Below the pieces are notes generated by a model that saw nothing but the letters and a program-made list of their open reading frames with translations, did no database searches and was not told the origin of the DNA. This document shows positions 54,939-63,627 of a DNA stretch of 64,000 bases, in pieces (the first letter of the stretch is position 1; each line of letters begins with the position of its first letter). The DNA is taken from positions 261,115 through 325,114 of the forward strand of contig NZ_NPKH01000011.1 in the NCBI RefSeq assembly GCF_002284535.1. Reading direction: 5' to 3'. The stretch comes from Mesorhizobium wenxiniae (lineage in GTDB: Bacteria; Pseudomonadota; Alphaproteobacteria; Rhizobiales; Rhizobiaceae). Both the position numbers and the translations under genes were made by a program.

Positions 54939-56531
54939 ATGGCAACCGCGGCCTTGACAGCAGGATCGCCGCCGGTGAGGCCGGCTACGCCTGACACGAT
55001 TTCCACACGCCGCATCATCGCCTTCCTGGCGATGGTGTTCGGCATGTTTATGGCGATCCTCGACATCCAGATCGTTTCGGCCTCGCTGGCCGAGATCCAG
55101 GCGGGCTTGAGCGCCAGCTCCGACGAAATCCCGTGGGTGCAGACTGCCTATCTGATCGCCGAAGTCATCATGATCCCGCTGTCCGGTTTTCTCAGCCGGA
55201 TGCTGTCGACACGCGTGCTGTTCACCGTCTCCGCGGCTGGCTTCACCGCGGCCAGCGCGCTGGCGGCGACCGCCACCAACATCGACCAGATGATCGTCTA
55301 CCGCGCCATCCAGGGCTTCATCGGCGGCGGCATGATTCCAAGCGTCTTCGCTGCCGCCTTCACCATCTTCCCGCCGTCGCGCCGCGCCATGGTGTCGCCG
55401 ATGATCGGTCTGGTGGCGACGCTGGCGCCGACCATCGGCCCGACTGTCGGCGGCTATATAAGCCATGCCACGTCCTGGCACTGGCTGTTTCTGATCAACG
55501 TGGTGCCCGGCATCCTGGTGACCGCCGCGGCGTGGTCGCTGATCGACTTCGACAAGCCAAATCTCAGCCTGTTCCGCAAGTTCGACTGGTGGGGCCTTGC
55601 CGGCATGGCGGCTTTCCTCGGTTCGCTGGAATATGTGCTCGAGGAAGGGCCTGACAACGACTGGCTTCAGGACCAGGCCGTGTTCATCTGCGCCATCCTG
55701 ATGACAGCCGGCGCCGTGCTGTTCTTCTGGCGCGCCTTCACAGCCGAGGAGCCGATCGTCGACCTGAAGGCCTTCACCAACGTCAACTTCGCTTTCGGGT
55801 CGCTGTTCTCCTTCGTCATCGGCATCGGTCTCTACGGTCTGACCTATCTCTATCCGGTATATCTCGGGCGTATCCGCGGCTACGATTCCCTGATGATCGG
55901 CGAGGCGCTGTTCGTCAGCGGCCTGGCGATGTTCGTCACCGCGCCCATTTCCGGCATCCTGTCGCGCAAGATGGATCCGCGGCTGATGATGATGATCGGC
56001 TTCTTCGGCTTCGCCGCAGGCACCTGGCGCATGACCTATCTGACCGCCGACTGGGATTTCTGGGAGCTTTTGGTGCCGCAGATCCTGCGTGGTGTCTCGA
56101 TGATGCTGTGCATGGTGCCGATCAACAACATCGCACTGGGAACACTGCCGCCTGACCGGCTTAAGAATGCTTCCGGCCTGTTCAATCTCACCCGCAATCT
56201 CGGTGGCGCCGTCGGCCTTGCCGTCATCAACACCGTGCTGATCGACCGCAACGCATTCCACTACGCAAGGCTGGCCGAGCATGTGCAATGGGGCAGTGCC
56301 GAGGCGCAAACCAAACTGCAGAACATCACGCTCGACTTCCAGCAGAATGCCGGCCTGGACGCGTCCAAGGCGGCGATCTCCAAACTGTCTGCTATGGTCC
56401 AGCAGCAGGCTTCGCTGCTGTCCTTCATGGACGTGTTCTATCTCTTGACGGCGCTGTTCGCCACGCTGGCGATCTTCACCATGGTCATCCGCAAGCCGGC
56501 AGAGCAGGCTGGCGGAGGTGGCGGACATTGA
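54939..56531 (+). CDS. emrB: DHA2-type MFS drug exporter, EmrB subunit
   Basis: 530 aa, about fourteen TM helices. FMAILDIQIVSASLAEIQAG and IPWVQTAYLIAEVIMIPLSG with the motif RMLSTRVLF mark the DHA2 family; motif C is seen in LVATLAPTIGPTVGGYISH. It exports hydrophobic compounds by proton antiport with EmrA. It follows emrA by 22 bp. The operon ends in the second copy of the 105-bp repeat. Confidence 0.93.
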   Translation: MATAALTAGSPPVRPATPDTISTRRIIAFLAMVFGMFMAILDIQIVSASLAEIQAGLSASSDEIPWVQTAYLIAEVIMIPLSGFLSRMLSTRVLFTVSAAGFTAASALAATATNIDQMIVYRAIQGFIGGGMIPSVFAAAFTIFPPSRRAMVSPMIGLVATLAPTIGPTVGGYISHATSWHWLFLINVVPGILVTAAAWSLIDFDKPNLSLFRKFDWWGLAGMAAFLGSLEYVLEEGPDNDWLQDQAVFICAILMTAGAVLFFWRAFTAEEPIVDLKAFTNVNFAFGSLFSFVIGIGLYGLTYLYPVYLGRIRGYDSLMIGEALFVSGLAMFVTAPISGILSRKMDPRLMMMIGFFGFAAGTWRMTYLTADWDFWELLVPQILRGVSMMLCMVPINNIALGTLPPDRLKNASGLFNLTRNLGGAVGLAVINTVLIDRNAFHYARLAEHVQWGSAEAQTKLQNITLDFQQNAGLDASKAAISKLSAMVQQQASLLSFMDVFYLLTALFATLAIFTMVIRKPAEQAGGGGGH

Positions 56532-56570
56532 TCGTGCAACTTTGCGCGTCCAAAAGGACACGCGGCGCTC

Positions 56571-56674
56571 TAATGCATGTCGCGCAAAAGTGCGCAGCGG
56601 TTTTGCGATAACGACATGCATAAGACAACAACCTAAAGCGCGTCGCGTGAGGCCGGTCAAACGCGAGCGCTTTA
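56571..56674. repeat. Dispersed palindromic repeat, copy 2
   Basis: Same order and nearly the same sequence as copy 1 at 52749-52854, in the same orientation. The first hairpin is kept (GCATGTCG…CGACATGC). The second has lost a base in its right arm, so the stem is interrupted. It lies between emrB and the convergent msrB. Together the two copies frame tetR-emrA-emrB. Confidence 0.85.
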
Positions 56675-56676
56675 GG

Positions 56677-57183
56677 TCAGGCGGTGGCCGGCTTGAAGGT
56701 CAAGGCGACGCCGTTGATGCAATGACGCAGGCCGGTCGGCGGCGGGCCATCGTCGAAGACATGGCCGAGATGACCACCGCAACGGCGGCAATGGACCTCG
56801 GTTCGGGTCATGCCGAGAGACCTGTCCACGGTCTTGCCGACGGCGTTGGGAATCTCCTGCCAGAAGCTCGGCCAGCCGGTGCCGGAATCGAACTTCGTCT
56901 CAGAGGAATAGAGCGGCAGGTCGCAGCCGGCACAGGCGAAGATGCCTTTGCGGTGCTCGTTGAGCAGCGGGCTGGTGCCGGGATATTCGGTGCCTTCCTT
57001 GCGCAGCACATTGAAGGCCGCATCGGACAGGATGGCGCGCCACTCGGCCTCGGTCTTGGTGACCTCGAAGGTTTCGGCGGCGTGCGCATCCTGCGGCCGG
57101 CCCATGCGCAGCGTTGCTGCCGTGCCTGCCAACAATGCCACAGCGGCGGCACCGCTCCAAAGAAAGTCGCGCCGGATCATCAT
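56677..57183 (-). CDS. msrB: Exported methionine sulfoxide reductase B
   Basis: About 168 aa. A twin-arginine-type signal is visible (MIRRDFLWSGAAAVALLAGT). The MsrB domain begins near residue 40, with zinc pairs CAGCDLPLY and CRRCGGHLGH, motif FDSGTGWPSFW and the catalytic Cys in RHCINGVAL. It repairs methionine-R-sulfoxide, here in the periplasm. Four start codons are possible near GAGGAGGA; I chose 57183. It lies downstream of the fasciclin gene in the same direction and may share oxidative-stress control. Confidence 0.92.
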   Translation of the reverse strand: MMIRRDFLWSGAAAVALLAGTAATLRMGRPQDAHAAETFEVTKTEAEWRAILSDAAFNVLRKEGTEYPGTSPLLNEHRKGIFACAGCDLPLYSSETKFDSGTGWPSFWQEIPNAVGKTVDRSLGMTRTEVHCRRCGGHLGHVFDDGPPPTGLRHCINGVALTFKPATA

Positions 57184-57396
57184 CATTCCTCCTCTGTCCA
57201 TTTGCCAAATTCGACCGTCACATGGAAATCAAAAGCTAGTGACGGCCAGCTCCTGACAACCGGCATTCCGCACCTGCCCCACGCCTACAGCGGACGGCGC
57301 GGATTGTACGCTTGTCGATTGCGCGGGTCACGCAAGCGGAACCCGCGCAGTCGCCATGGAACCTCAGCCATATCTTCGTTGGCGACGACCGCTTTG

Positions 57397-57954
57397 TTAC
57401 ATCTTCGGCAGGAGAACCTTGTCGATGACGTGGATAACGCCGTTCGACTGCTCGACATCGGCGACCGTCACATTGGCGACATTGCCGTTCTCGTCCGTCG
57501 CGGTGACCTTGCCGTCGTCGGCCTTGAGCGTCAGTTCGCAGCCGCCAACCGTCTTGACCTTATGCGCGCCACCATCGTCCATGGCCATCTTGGCGACGTC
57601 GGCGGCCATCGCCTTGGCACCAATGACATGGCAGGTTAGGATCTTGACCAGCTTGTCCTTGTTTTCGGGCTTGAGCAGCGTGTCGACGGTGCCGGCCGGA
57701 AGGGCGGCAAAGGCCTCGTTGGTCGGCGCGAACACAGTGAAGGGACCGGCACTCTGCAGCGTGTCGACGAGACCACCGGCCTTGACGGCTGCAACCAGCG
57801 TCGTGTGATCCTTCGAGTTGACGGCGTTCTCGACGATGTTCTTGGTGGCATACATGGCGGCGCCGCCGACCATCGGATTCTGGGCATAGGCGGCAGTGGC
57901 GAGCGCGGAAACGGCGACCGTGCCGGCAAGCAAAAGGGTGGCGAATTTACGCAT
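57397..57954 (-). CDS. Exported fasciclin (FAS1) domain protein
   Basis: 185 aa. A Sec signal peptide (MRKFATLLLAGTVAVSALAT, cut near AYAQ) is followed by one FAS1 domain of about 140 residues. FTVFAPTNEAFAALPAGTVD and the C-terminal NGVIHVIDKVLLP are the H1/H2 signatures. GAGGAG precedes the ATG at 57954. It lies 213 bp from the RskA-type anti-sigma gene, same strand. In mycobacteria SigK/RskA control the fasciclin proteins MPT70/MPT83, so this protein is a likely target of the sigma factor upstream. Confidence 0.93.
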   Translation of the reverse strand: MRKFATLLLAGTVAVSALATAAYAQNPMVGGAAMYATKNIVENAVNSKDHTTLVAAVKAGGLVDTLQSAGPFTVFAPTNEAFAALPAGTVDTLLKPENKDKLVKILTCHVIGAKAMAADVAKMAMDDGGAHKVKTVGGCELTLKADDGKVTATDENGNVANVTVADVEQSNGVIHVIDKVLLPKM

Positions 57955-58167
57955 GATCTCAATCTCCTCGGGTTTGTCGTTCCCCTCTTTGGGGCGCAAG
58001 CAGATACGGAAGATGAGTGTTTGAGTTTCGACGTTCGGAAAAAAATTTAGTTTTTCCGCAATTCGAGCGGGGGTTTCAAAGGGCTAGCCGTTCAAGGATG
58101 TATTCTTACGGGCCAACGCCATCACAGCGATAAATTTGACATCTTGTGGAAAGCAGATAGGTGGCGA

Positions 58168-58866
58168 TCAGATGCTCTTCAAATCGCCCGCAGCGACCAC
58201 AGGGCCGGTCGGCTGACCTGTCGGCGAACCGCCGGCCGGTTCGAGGCTGACCGCAAGCACGGCGCCCTGTGCAAGCTTTTCCTGCACGGCCGGCGCAATG
58301 GTCATATGGGCGATCTGACCGGCCGGGATGATGCCCATCGAGACCGGCGCATTCTTGCCCTCGATCATCCACAGTTCGAAATCCTTGCCGGCGGCACGCT
58401 CACCGGAGACATGCGACAGGCCGATCTTGCGATGGGCAGCGTCATAGACGGCAAGATATCTGACGTCGCTGCCGTCAGCGGTCAGTGATGCGACAAGCCG
58501 CGGCGGTTCGACCGGCGGGTTGAGGTAAGGCACGGCGATGGTGATCGCCAGCGCTGCGACAGAAGCGGCAGCAAGACCGCGCCAGAAGGCAAGGCTCGAC
58601 CAGAGGCCGGAGCGAGGTTCTGCCACGAACAGCCGGCGATCCAATGCCTCCTTGACCCTGATCGGCGGCTCTGTCTCCGGATAGGCGGCGGCCATGGGCG
58701 AAAGACGCGCCTCCCAGGCATCGACAAGGCGCGCGAAAGTGGCGTCCGCGTCGATACGGCGTGACGCGATCTCGCGTTCGTCCGCGTCCAGCACACCAAG
58801 AACGTATTCGGCGGCGAACAGGTCGTCGCCCCCAGGTTCCGGTCCGTCATCCTGTGCCAGCGTCAT
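58168..58866 (-). CDS. RskA-type anti-sigma factor
   Basis: 232 aa. The N-terminal anti-sigma domain has LFAAEYVLGVLDADEREIAS without zinc ligands. One TM helix is at about 96-115 (LAAASVAALAITIAVPYL). The RskA C-terminal domain outside has VRYLAVYDAAHRKIGLSHVS and FELWMIEGKNAPVSMG. It holds the sigma factor at the membrane. Its ATG overlaps the sigma stop as ATGA, so the two are made together. The fasciclin gene follows. Confidence 0.9.
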   Translation of the reverse strand: MTLAQDDGPEPGGDDLFAAEYVLGVLDADEREIASRRIDADATFARLVDAWEARLSPMAAAYPETEPPIRVKEALDRRLFVAEPRSGLWSSLAFWRGLAAASVAALAITIAVPYLNPPVEPPRLVASLTADGSDVRYLAVYDAAHRKIGLSHVSGERAAGKDFELWMIEGKNAPVSMGIIPAGQIAHMTIAPAVQEKLAQGAVLAVSLEPAGGSPTGQPTGPVVAAGDLKSI

Positions 58867-59402
58867 CTTTCCAGACACTCTCTGAGCTTCAACAGGCTGC
58901 GCCGCAGCCAGGTCCGCATCGTGTTCAGCGGCACGCCATGGCGTACGGCCAGTTCGGCATAGCTTTCGCCCTGGAGATAGGCGCCCCGGACGGCCGCCGC
59001 CCGGTCCTTTTCCAATTCATCGAGACAACGATAGATGCGCTCCGATTCACCGCCCGCAACAACCGCAGCCTCCGGTCCCGGTGCCGGATCGGCCACCTCG
59101 AGCGCAGCATCGATATAGGTGGCAGGCTCTCGCCGCGCCCTTATCCGATCGATCGCATGATTGCGCGCAATGGCCACCAGCCAGGAAATCGGGCTTAGCT
59201 CCGAGACGGCGAAACGGTCCGCCTTCGTCCATATCTTGACGAAGACCTCCTGCAGCGCCTCTTCTGCCTCTCCCCGGTCCTTCAATACACGAAGGCAGAC
59301 GCCGAAAAGTTTCGCGCTGGTCTGCCGGTAGAGCAGATCGAACGCAGCCCGGTCCTTCATCGAAGTCCGAACCATCAGGTTGCTGATGTCCTGCGGCGTC
59401 AT
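58863..59402 (-). CDS. ECF sigma factor, SigK-like
   Basis: 179 aa. Region 2 at about 15-80 (FDLLYRQTSAKLFGVCLRVL, GEAEEALQEVFVKIWTKA, ISWLVAIARNHAIDRIRARR) and region 4 at about 118-175 (GESYAELAVRHGVPLNTMRT, WLRRSLLKLRECLER). The start at ATG 59402 gives a normal length; the open frame runs on to 59672 without ECF similarity. Followed by its RskA-type anti-sigma and the fasciclin gene. It diverges from the amidase gene. Confidence 0.9.
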   Translation of the reverse strand: MTPQDISNLMVRTSMKDRAAFDLLYRQTSAKLFGVCLRVLKDRGEAEEALQEVFVKIWTKADRFAVSELSPISWLVAIARNHAIDRIRARREPATYIDAALEVADPAPGPEAAVVAGGESERIYRCLDELEKDRAAAVRGAYLQGESYAELAVRHGVPLNTMRTWLRRSLLKLRECLER

Positions 59403-59532
59403 CGGCTGCCAAATTAGGCAATTGCAATGTATTTGCAACGGCCGAAGCGTTCTTGTGCACCGGGAGCGTCGTCGACTTCGATTGCCAAGAAAATCCGCAA
59501 CCGCTAGCCTTCTCATAGCGGGGAGAGCGGCA

Positions 59533-61029
59533 ATGTCGGTTGAACGGGTCTTGTGGGAGCACGACGCAACCGGGCTTGCCAGCTTGGTGCGCAAGGGCGA
59601 GATCGCGCCGCAGGAGCTCGTCGATGCGGCGATTGCGCGAGCCGAGGCCACCCGCCCGGACATCAACGCCATCGCCGAGCCGCTTTACGAGGCGGCGCGG
59701 ACGCGGGCGAAAACCATCGACCGCAAGCTGCCGCTGGCCGGTGTGCCCTTTGCACTGAAGGATCTCGGCATCGCCATGAAAGGCGTGCCTACGCATGGCG
59801 GCAGCCGCATTCCGGCTTTCGTTGCCGATTTCGATTCGGTGATGACCGAACGCCATCTGGCCGCCGGCCTTGTCCCGATCGCCACCAGCACCTCGCCCGA
59901 ACATGGGCTGAGGCTGATGACCGAATCCGCCGCTTTCGGCATCACCCGCAATCCGTGGAATACGGCGCATACCAGCGGCGGCTCGTCTGGAGGTGCGGCG
60001 GCGCTGGTCGCGGCCGGTGTCGTGCCGGTGGCACATGCTTCGGATGGCGGCGGCTCGATCCGCGTTCCCGCCGCCTGCACCGGGCTGGTCGGACTGAAAA
60101 CCTCGCGCGGCCGCGTGCCGCTGTCGCCGCTCGTCACCGAAAGCTGGTACGGTCTGGTCGTCGACCACGCCGTTGCCCGCTCGGTCCGGGATTCGGCCTT
60201 GCTGCTCGACCTAACCCATGGACCCGATCCGCTGTCACCGTATGCGGCGCGGCCGCCGAGAGGAACTTTTGCCGCCGCAGCAGTGCGTGACCCCGGCAAG
60301 CTGAAACTGGCCGTCTACCGGAAATCGCCGCTCGGCCTGCCGATATCGGCCGAGACGCTGACGGCGCTGGACACCGCTGTGGCATTGGCGCGCGAAGGTG
60401 GCCACACGATCGAGGAGATCGATCTCCCCTATATCGGTCGCGACTTCATCGCCGATTTCGCCAGGACGGTGGCTGCGGCAGTCGCCGGCGCGATGCGCAT
60501 TGAGGTCTTGCGTGTCGGCCGCTCCGTTTCGGGCGACGTCGAGCGCGCCACCCGTCTGATGAGCCGCTTCGGCGAGATCGTCTCGGCCGGCGAGATCTAT
60601 GCCGGCCTGCAGCGGCTGCATGCCACGTCGCGCCGCCTGATCACCGAGACCGCGCCGTACGATGCCGTGCTGATGCCGGTTATCGCCCATCCGCCGCTCG
60701 CCTGCGGGGCCATGGACCCGAAGGGCGCCGACGCGTTCATAGAGGACGTCCTCGACAGGCTGCGCCTCGCCCGTCTGCTGAAATTCAAGCCGCTGTTCGG
60801 CCAGTTGATGGACAAAAGCCTGTGGTTCACGCACTGGCCGGCGATCCAGAACGTCAGCGGCCAGCCGTCGATCGCGCTGCCTGTTCACGTCACCGATGCC
60901 GGCCTGCCGCTCGGCATCCAGGCCGCCGGCCGACCCGGCGATGAGGAGACCTTGTTGTCCTTCGCCGCGCAAATGGAAAAGATTTCGGGATGGCAGGCGC
61001 GGCGGGCGCCGCTGCGGATGCCGGCATAA
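59533..61029 (+). CDS. Amidase-signature hydrolase
   Basis: 498 aa. The Ser-cisSer-Lys triad can be placed: Lys in FALKDLGIAMKG near 76, the cis-Ser in NTAHTSGGSSGGAAALVAAG near 153-157, and the nucleophile Ser in HASDGGGSIRVPAACTGLVG. It should cleave an amide; the substrate cannot be told from this. GGGGAGAG lies before the ATG at 59533; the frame opens earlier at 59380. It diverges from the sigma factor and is followed by argB after 93 bp. Confidence 0.9.
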   Translation: MSVERVLWEHDATGLASLVRKGEIAPQELVDAAIARAEATRPDINAIAEPLYEAARTRAKTIDRKLPLAGVPFALKDLGIAMKGVPTHGGSRIPAFVADFDSVMTERHLAAGLVPIATSTSPEHGLRLMTESAAFGITRNPWNTAHTSGGSSGGAAALVAAGVVPVAHASDGGGSIRVPAACTGLVGLKTSRGRVPLSPLVTESWYGLVVDHAVARSVRDSALLLDLTHGPDPLSPYAARPPRGTFAAAAVRDPGKLKLAVYRKSPLGLPISAETLTALDTAVALAREGGHTIEEIDLPYIGRDFIADFARTVAAAVAGAMRIEVLRVGRSVSGDVERATRLMSRFGEIVSAGEIYAGLQRLHATSRRLITETAPYDAVLMPVIAHPPLACGAMDPKGADAFIEDVLDRLRLARLLKFKPLFGQLMDKSLWFTHWPAIQNVSGQPSIALPVHVTDAGLPLGIQAAGRPGDEETLLSFAAQMEKISGWQARRAPLRMPA

Positions 61030-61122
61030 AGCGGGCCGATTCCACCTGATGTGACAGCAAAGCCGTTTGCCCCCTGCTCCAATTCCCGCTAAGACGCCGC
61101 CGTTCATGCCAAGCTGGGAACC

Positions 61123-62022
61123 ATGCCGATGACGGACGTCGCCGCCACCGCCGAAATGCAGGCCGCGCTGCTTTCGAGGGCACTGCCCTACATGCAGCGC
61201 TACGAAAACAAGACGGTCGTGGTGAAATATGGCGGCCACGCCATGGGCGATATTGCGCTCGGCAAGGCCTTCGCCCGCGACATCGCGCTGCTGAAACAAT
61301 CGGGCGTCAATCCGATCGTCGTCCATGGCGGCGGGCCGCAGATCGGCGCCCTGCTAAGCAAGATGGGCATCGAATCGAAGTTTGAGGGCGGCCTGCGCGT
61401 CACCGACCAGAAGACGGTCGAGATCGTCGAGATGGTGCTGGCCGGCTCGATCAACAAGGAAATCGTGGCGCTGATCAATGCCGAGGGCGAATGGGCCATC
61501 GGCCTGTGCGGCAAGGACGGCAACATGGTTTTCGCCGAAAAGGCACGCAAGACCTTGATCGACCCGGACTCCAATATCGAGCGCGTGCTCGATCTCGGCT
61601 TTGTCGGCGAGCCGGTCGAGGTCGACCGCACGTTGCTCGACCTTCTAGCGCGCTCCGAAATGATCCCGGTGCTGGCGCCTGTGGCGCCCGGCCGCGACGG
61701 CCATACCTACAACATCAATGCCGACACCTTTGCCGGCGCCATCGCCGGCGCCTGCCAGGCGACACGCCTTCTGTTCCTCACCGACGTGCCCGGCGTGCTC
61801 GACAAGAACAAGAAGCTGATCGATGAGCTGACCGTGGCCGAGGCCAAGGCCTTGATCAGGGACGGCACGGTGTCGGGCGGCATGATCCCAAAGGTCGAGA
61901 CCTGCATCGAAGCGATCGAGCGCGGCGTCGAAGGCGTCGTCATCCTCAACGGCAAGACGCCGCATTCTGTATTGCTCGAACTGTTTACCGAACACGGCGC
62001 CGGCACGCTGATCGTGCCGTGA
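61123..62022 (+). CDS. argB: Acetylglutamate kinase
   Basis: 299 aa, amino-acid kinase fold. [11 protein letters not shown] at about 31-41 and [20 protein letters not shown] at about 65-84 bind the phosphate and N-acetylglutamate. The C-terminal [20 protein letters not shown] has the conserved Lys. It catalyses the second step of arginine biosynthesis and is usually inhibited by arginine in long-form enzymes like this. In rhizobia argB commonly follows engB; here about 8 kb lies between them. Confidence 0.97.
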   Translation: MPMTDVAATAEMQAALLSRALPYMQRYENKTVVVKYGGHAMGDIALGKAFARDIALLKQSGVNPIVVHGGGPQIGALLSKMGIESKFEGGLRVTDQKTVEIVEMVLAGSINKEIVALINAEGEWAIGLCGKDGNMVFAEKARKTLIDPDSNIERVLDLGFVGEPVEVDRTLLDLLARSEMIPVLAPVAPGRDGHTYNINADTFAGAIAGACQATRLLFLTDVPGVLDKNKKLIDELTVAEAKALIRDGTVSGGMIPKVETCIEAIERGVEGVVILNGKTPHSVLLELFTEHGAGTLIVP

Positions 62023-62080
62023 GCGCAGGCTGACAGCTTGTCGGCCAGAAATCCAGGGCGGCGCAGGCGCCTGGGCGAAT

Positions 62081-62563
62081 TCACCGCCTGAGGTGCCCAA
62101 GCGGCACGTGGCCCGGCCCCTTGATGTTCTGCAGCACGAGCTGCGTGTGGACATCGCGCACGCCGTCGAGCCGCATCAGCCGGTGCATGACGAAGGCGTT
62201 GAGCTCGTCGACCGACGGCACCATCACATGCAGCAGGAAATCGTAATCGCCGGTCATCGTCCAGCACGACGACACCTCGTCCATGCGCTGCACGGCGGCG
62301 ATGAAGGTTTCGGGCGAACCATCGCTGTGGGTTACGAGGCGCACCTGAATGAACACTTCGACCATCAGGCCGATGGCGCGGCGGCTGAGCACAGCGGCAA
62401 AGCCCTTGATGATGCCGGCGCTCTGAAGAGCCTCGAAGCGGCGCGCGCATGGCGTCGTCGAAAGGCCGATCTCCTGGGCCAGTTCGGACACAGGCTTGCG
62501 TCCGTCACGTTGCAAGATATCGAGCATCTTGATCTCAAAATCGTCAAACTGAGGCACTTTCAC
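62081..62563 (-). CDS. Lrp/AsnC-family regulator
   Basis: 160 aa. The N-terminal HTH reads DGRKPVSELAQEIGLSTTPC with ARRFEALQSAGIIKGFAAVL. The C-terminal RAM domain has TMTGDYDFLLHVMVPSVDEL. It diverges from phhA with a 127-bp gap and probably controls it in response to phenylalanine or tyrosine, as similar regulators do beside aromatic amino-acid genes. Confidence 0.93.
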   Translation of the reverse strand: MKVPQFDDFEIKMLDILQRDGRKPVSELAQEIGLSTTPCARRFEALQSAGIIKGFAAVLSRRAIGLMVEVFIQVRLVTHSDGSPETFIAAVQRMDEVSSCWTMTGDYDFLLHVMVPSVDELNAFVMHRLMRLDGVRDVHTQLVLQNIKGPGHVPLGHLRR

Positions 62564-62690
62564 TCTCCTACAGCTTTGCTGTGGTGGCTTTTACCTCAAA
62601 TCGCGCATTCGAGCCATCATCAAAGCGGATTTGCCTCACCGGACCCGGCTAAACTTTTATGATTAGTCGTGATTTCAAGGGAGAACAGCC

Positions 62691-63527
62691 ATGACGATGA
62701 GCGTTGCCGATTATGCGCGCGAATGCGCGGCGCAAGGCCTTCGCGGCGACTATTCGGTCTGCCGTGCCGACTTCACCGTGGAGCAGAGCTACAACTACAC
62801 CGCCGACGAGCAGGCGGTGTGGCGTACACTGTGCGACCGCCAGACGAAGCTTACGCAAGAGCTGGCACACCAGTCCTATCTCGACGGCGTCGCCACGCTG
62901 GGCCTGCTCGACAGGATTCCGGATTTCGGTGTCGTCAGCGAAAAGCTGCGCAAGCTTACAGGTTGGGAAATCGTCGCCGTGCCGGGCCTCATTCCCGCAC
63001 CAGCCTTCTTTGTCCACCTCGCCAACAGGCGCTTCCCGGTGACCAACTGGCTGCGGACGAAACAAGAGCTCGACTACATCGTCGAGCCGGACATGTTCCA
63101 CGACTTCTTCGGCCATGTGCCGGCGCTGACGCAGCCGGTCTTTGCCGATTTCATGCAGATGTATGGCGAGAAGGCCGAGCATCTGATCGCGCTCGGCGGC
63201 GACGAGATGATCAGCCGCCTCTACTGGTACACTGTCGAATACGGGCTGATCCAGGAAGCCGGCCAACCGCTGAAAGCTTTCGGCGCCGGGCTGATGTCGT
63301 CCTTTGCGGAACTTCAATTCGCGATTGAAAGCAAGGACGCGCACCATGTCCCCTTCGATCTGGAAACGGTGATGCGCACCAGCTACGAGATCGACAAGTT
63401 CCAGCGCGCGTATTTCGTGCTGTCGTCCTTCGACGTTTTGCGCAATGCCTTCCAGAACGTCGCCGACATGGCAGCGATCATCGGACGCCACAAGGGCAAG
63501 CCGGCGCTCGACCCGGCGAAACTTTAG
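62691..63527 (+). CDS. phhA: Phenylalanine-4-hydroxylase
   Basis: 278 aa, pterin-dependent iron enzyme making tyrosine from phenylalanine. The iron ligands are in PDMFHDFFGHVPAL, two His at about 138 and 143, with Glu further on near YWYTVEYGLI. The length is that of bacterial single-domain enzymes. AGGGAGA precedes the ATG. It diverges from the Lrp regulator. No pterin dehydratase (phhB) is adjacent. Confidence 0.96.
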   Translation: MTMSVADYARECAAQGLRGDYSVCRADFTVEQSYNYTADEQAVWRTLCDRQTKLTQELAHQSYLDGVATLGLLDRIPDFGVVSEKLRKLTGWEIVAVPGLIPAPAFFVHLANRRFPVTNWLRTKQELDYIVEPDMFHDFFGHVPALTQPVFADFMQMYGEKAEHLIALGGDEMISRLYWYTVEYGLIQEAGQPLKAFGAGLMSSFAELQFAIESKDAHHVPFDLETVMRTSYEIDKFQRAYFVLSSFDVLRNAFQNVADMAAIIGRHKGKPALDPAKL

Positions 63528-63601
63528 ACGCTGGCAGGCTCGGACGCTCGCAGCCGATCGGCACGGGCGTTGTTGGTGGCGCACTGTCATGAGGATCCCT
63601 C

Positions 63602-63627
63602 GGCCGGCCCGGCTGGGCCGGCCTTTT
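63602..63627. terminator. Convergent terminator after phhA
   Basis: GGCCGGCCC (63602-63610), loop GGCT and GGGCCGGCC (63615-63623), then TTTT. The stem is a perfect 9 bp. It ends phhA transcripts and overlaps the stop codon of the convergent oxidoreductase gene. Confidence 0.85.
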
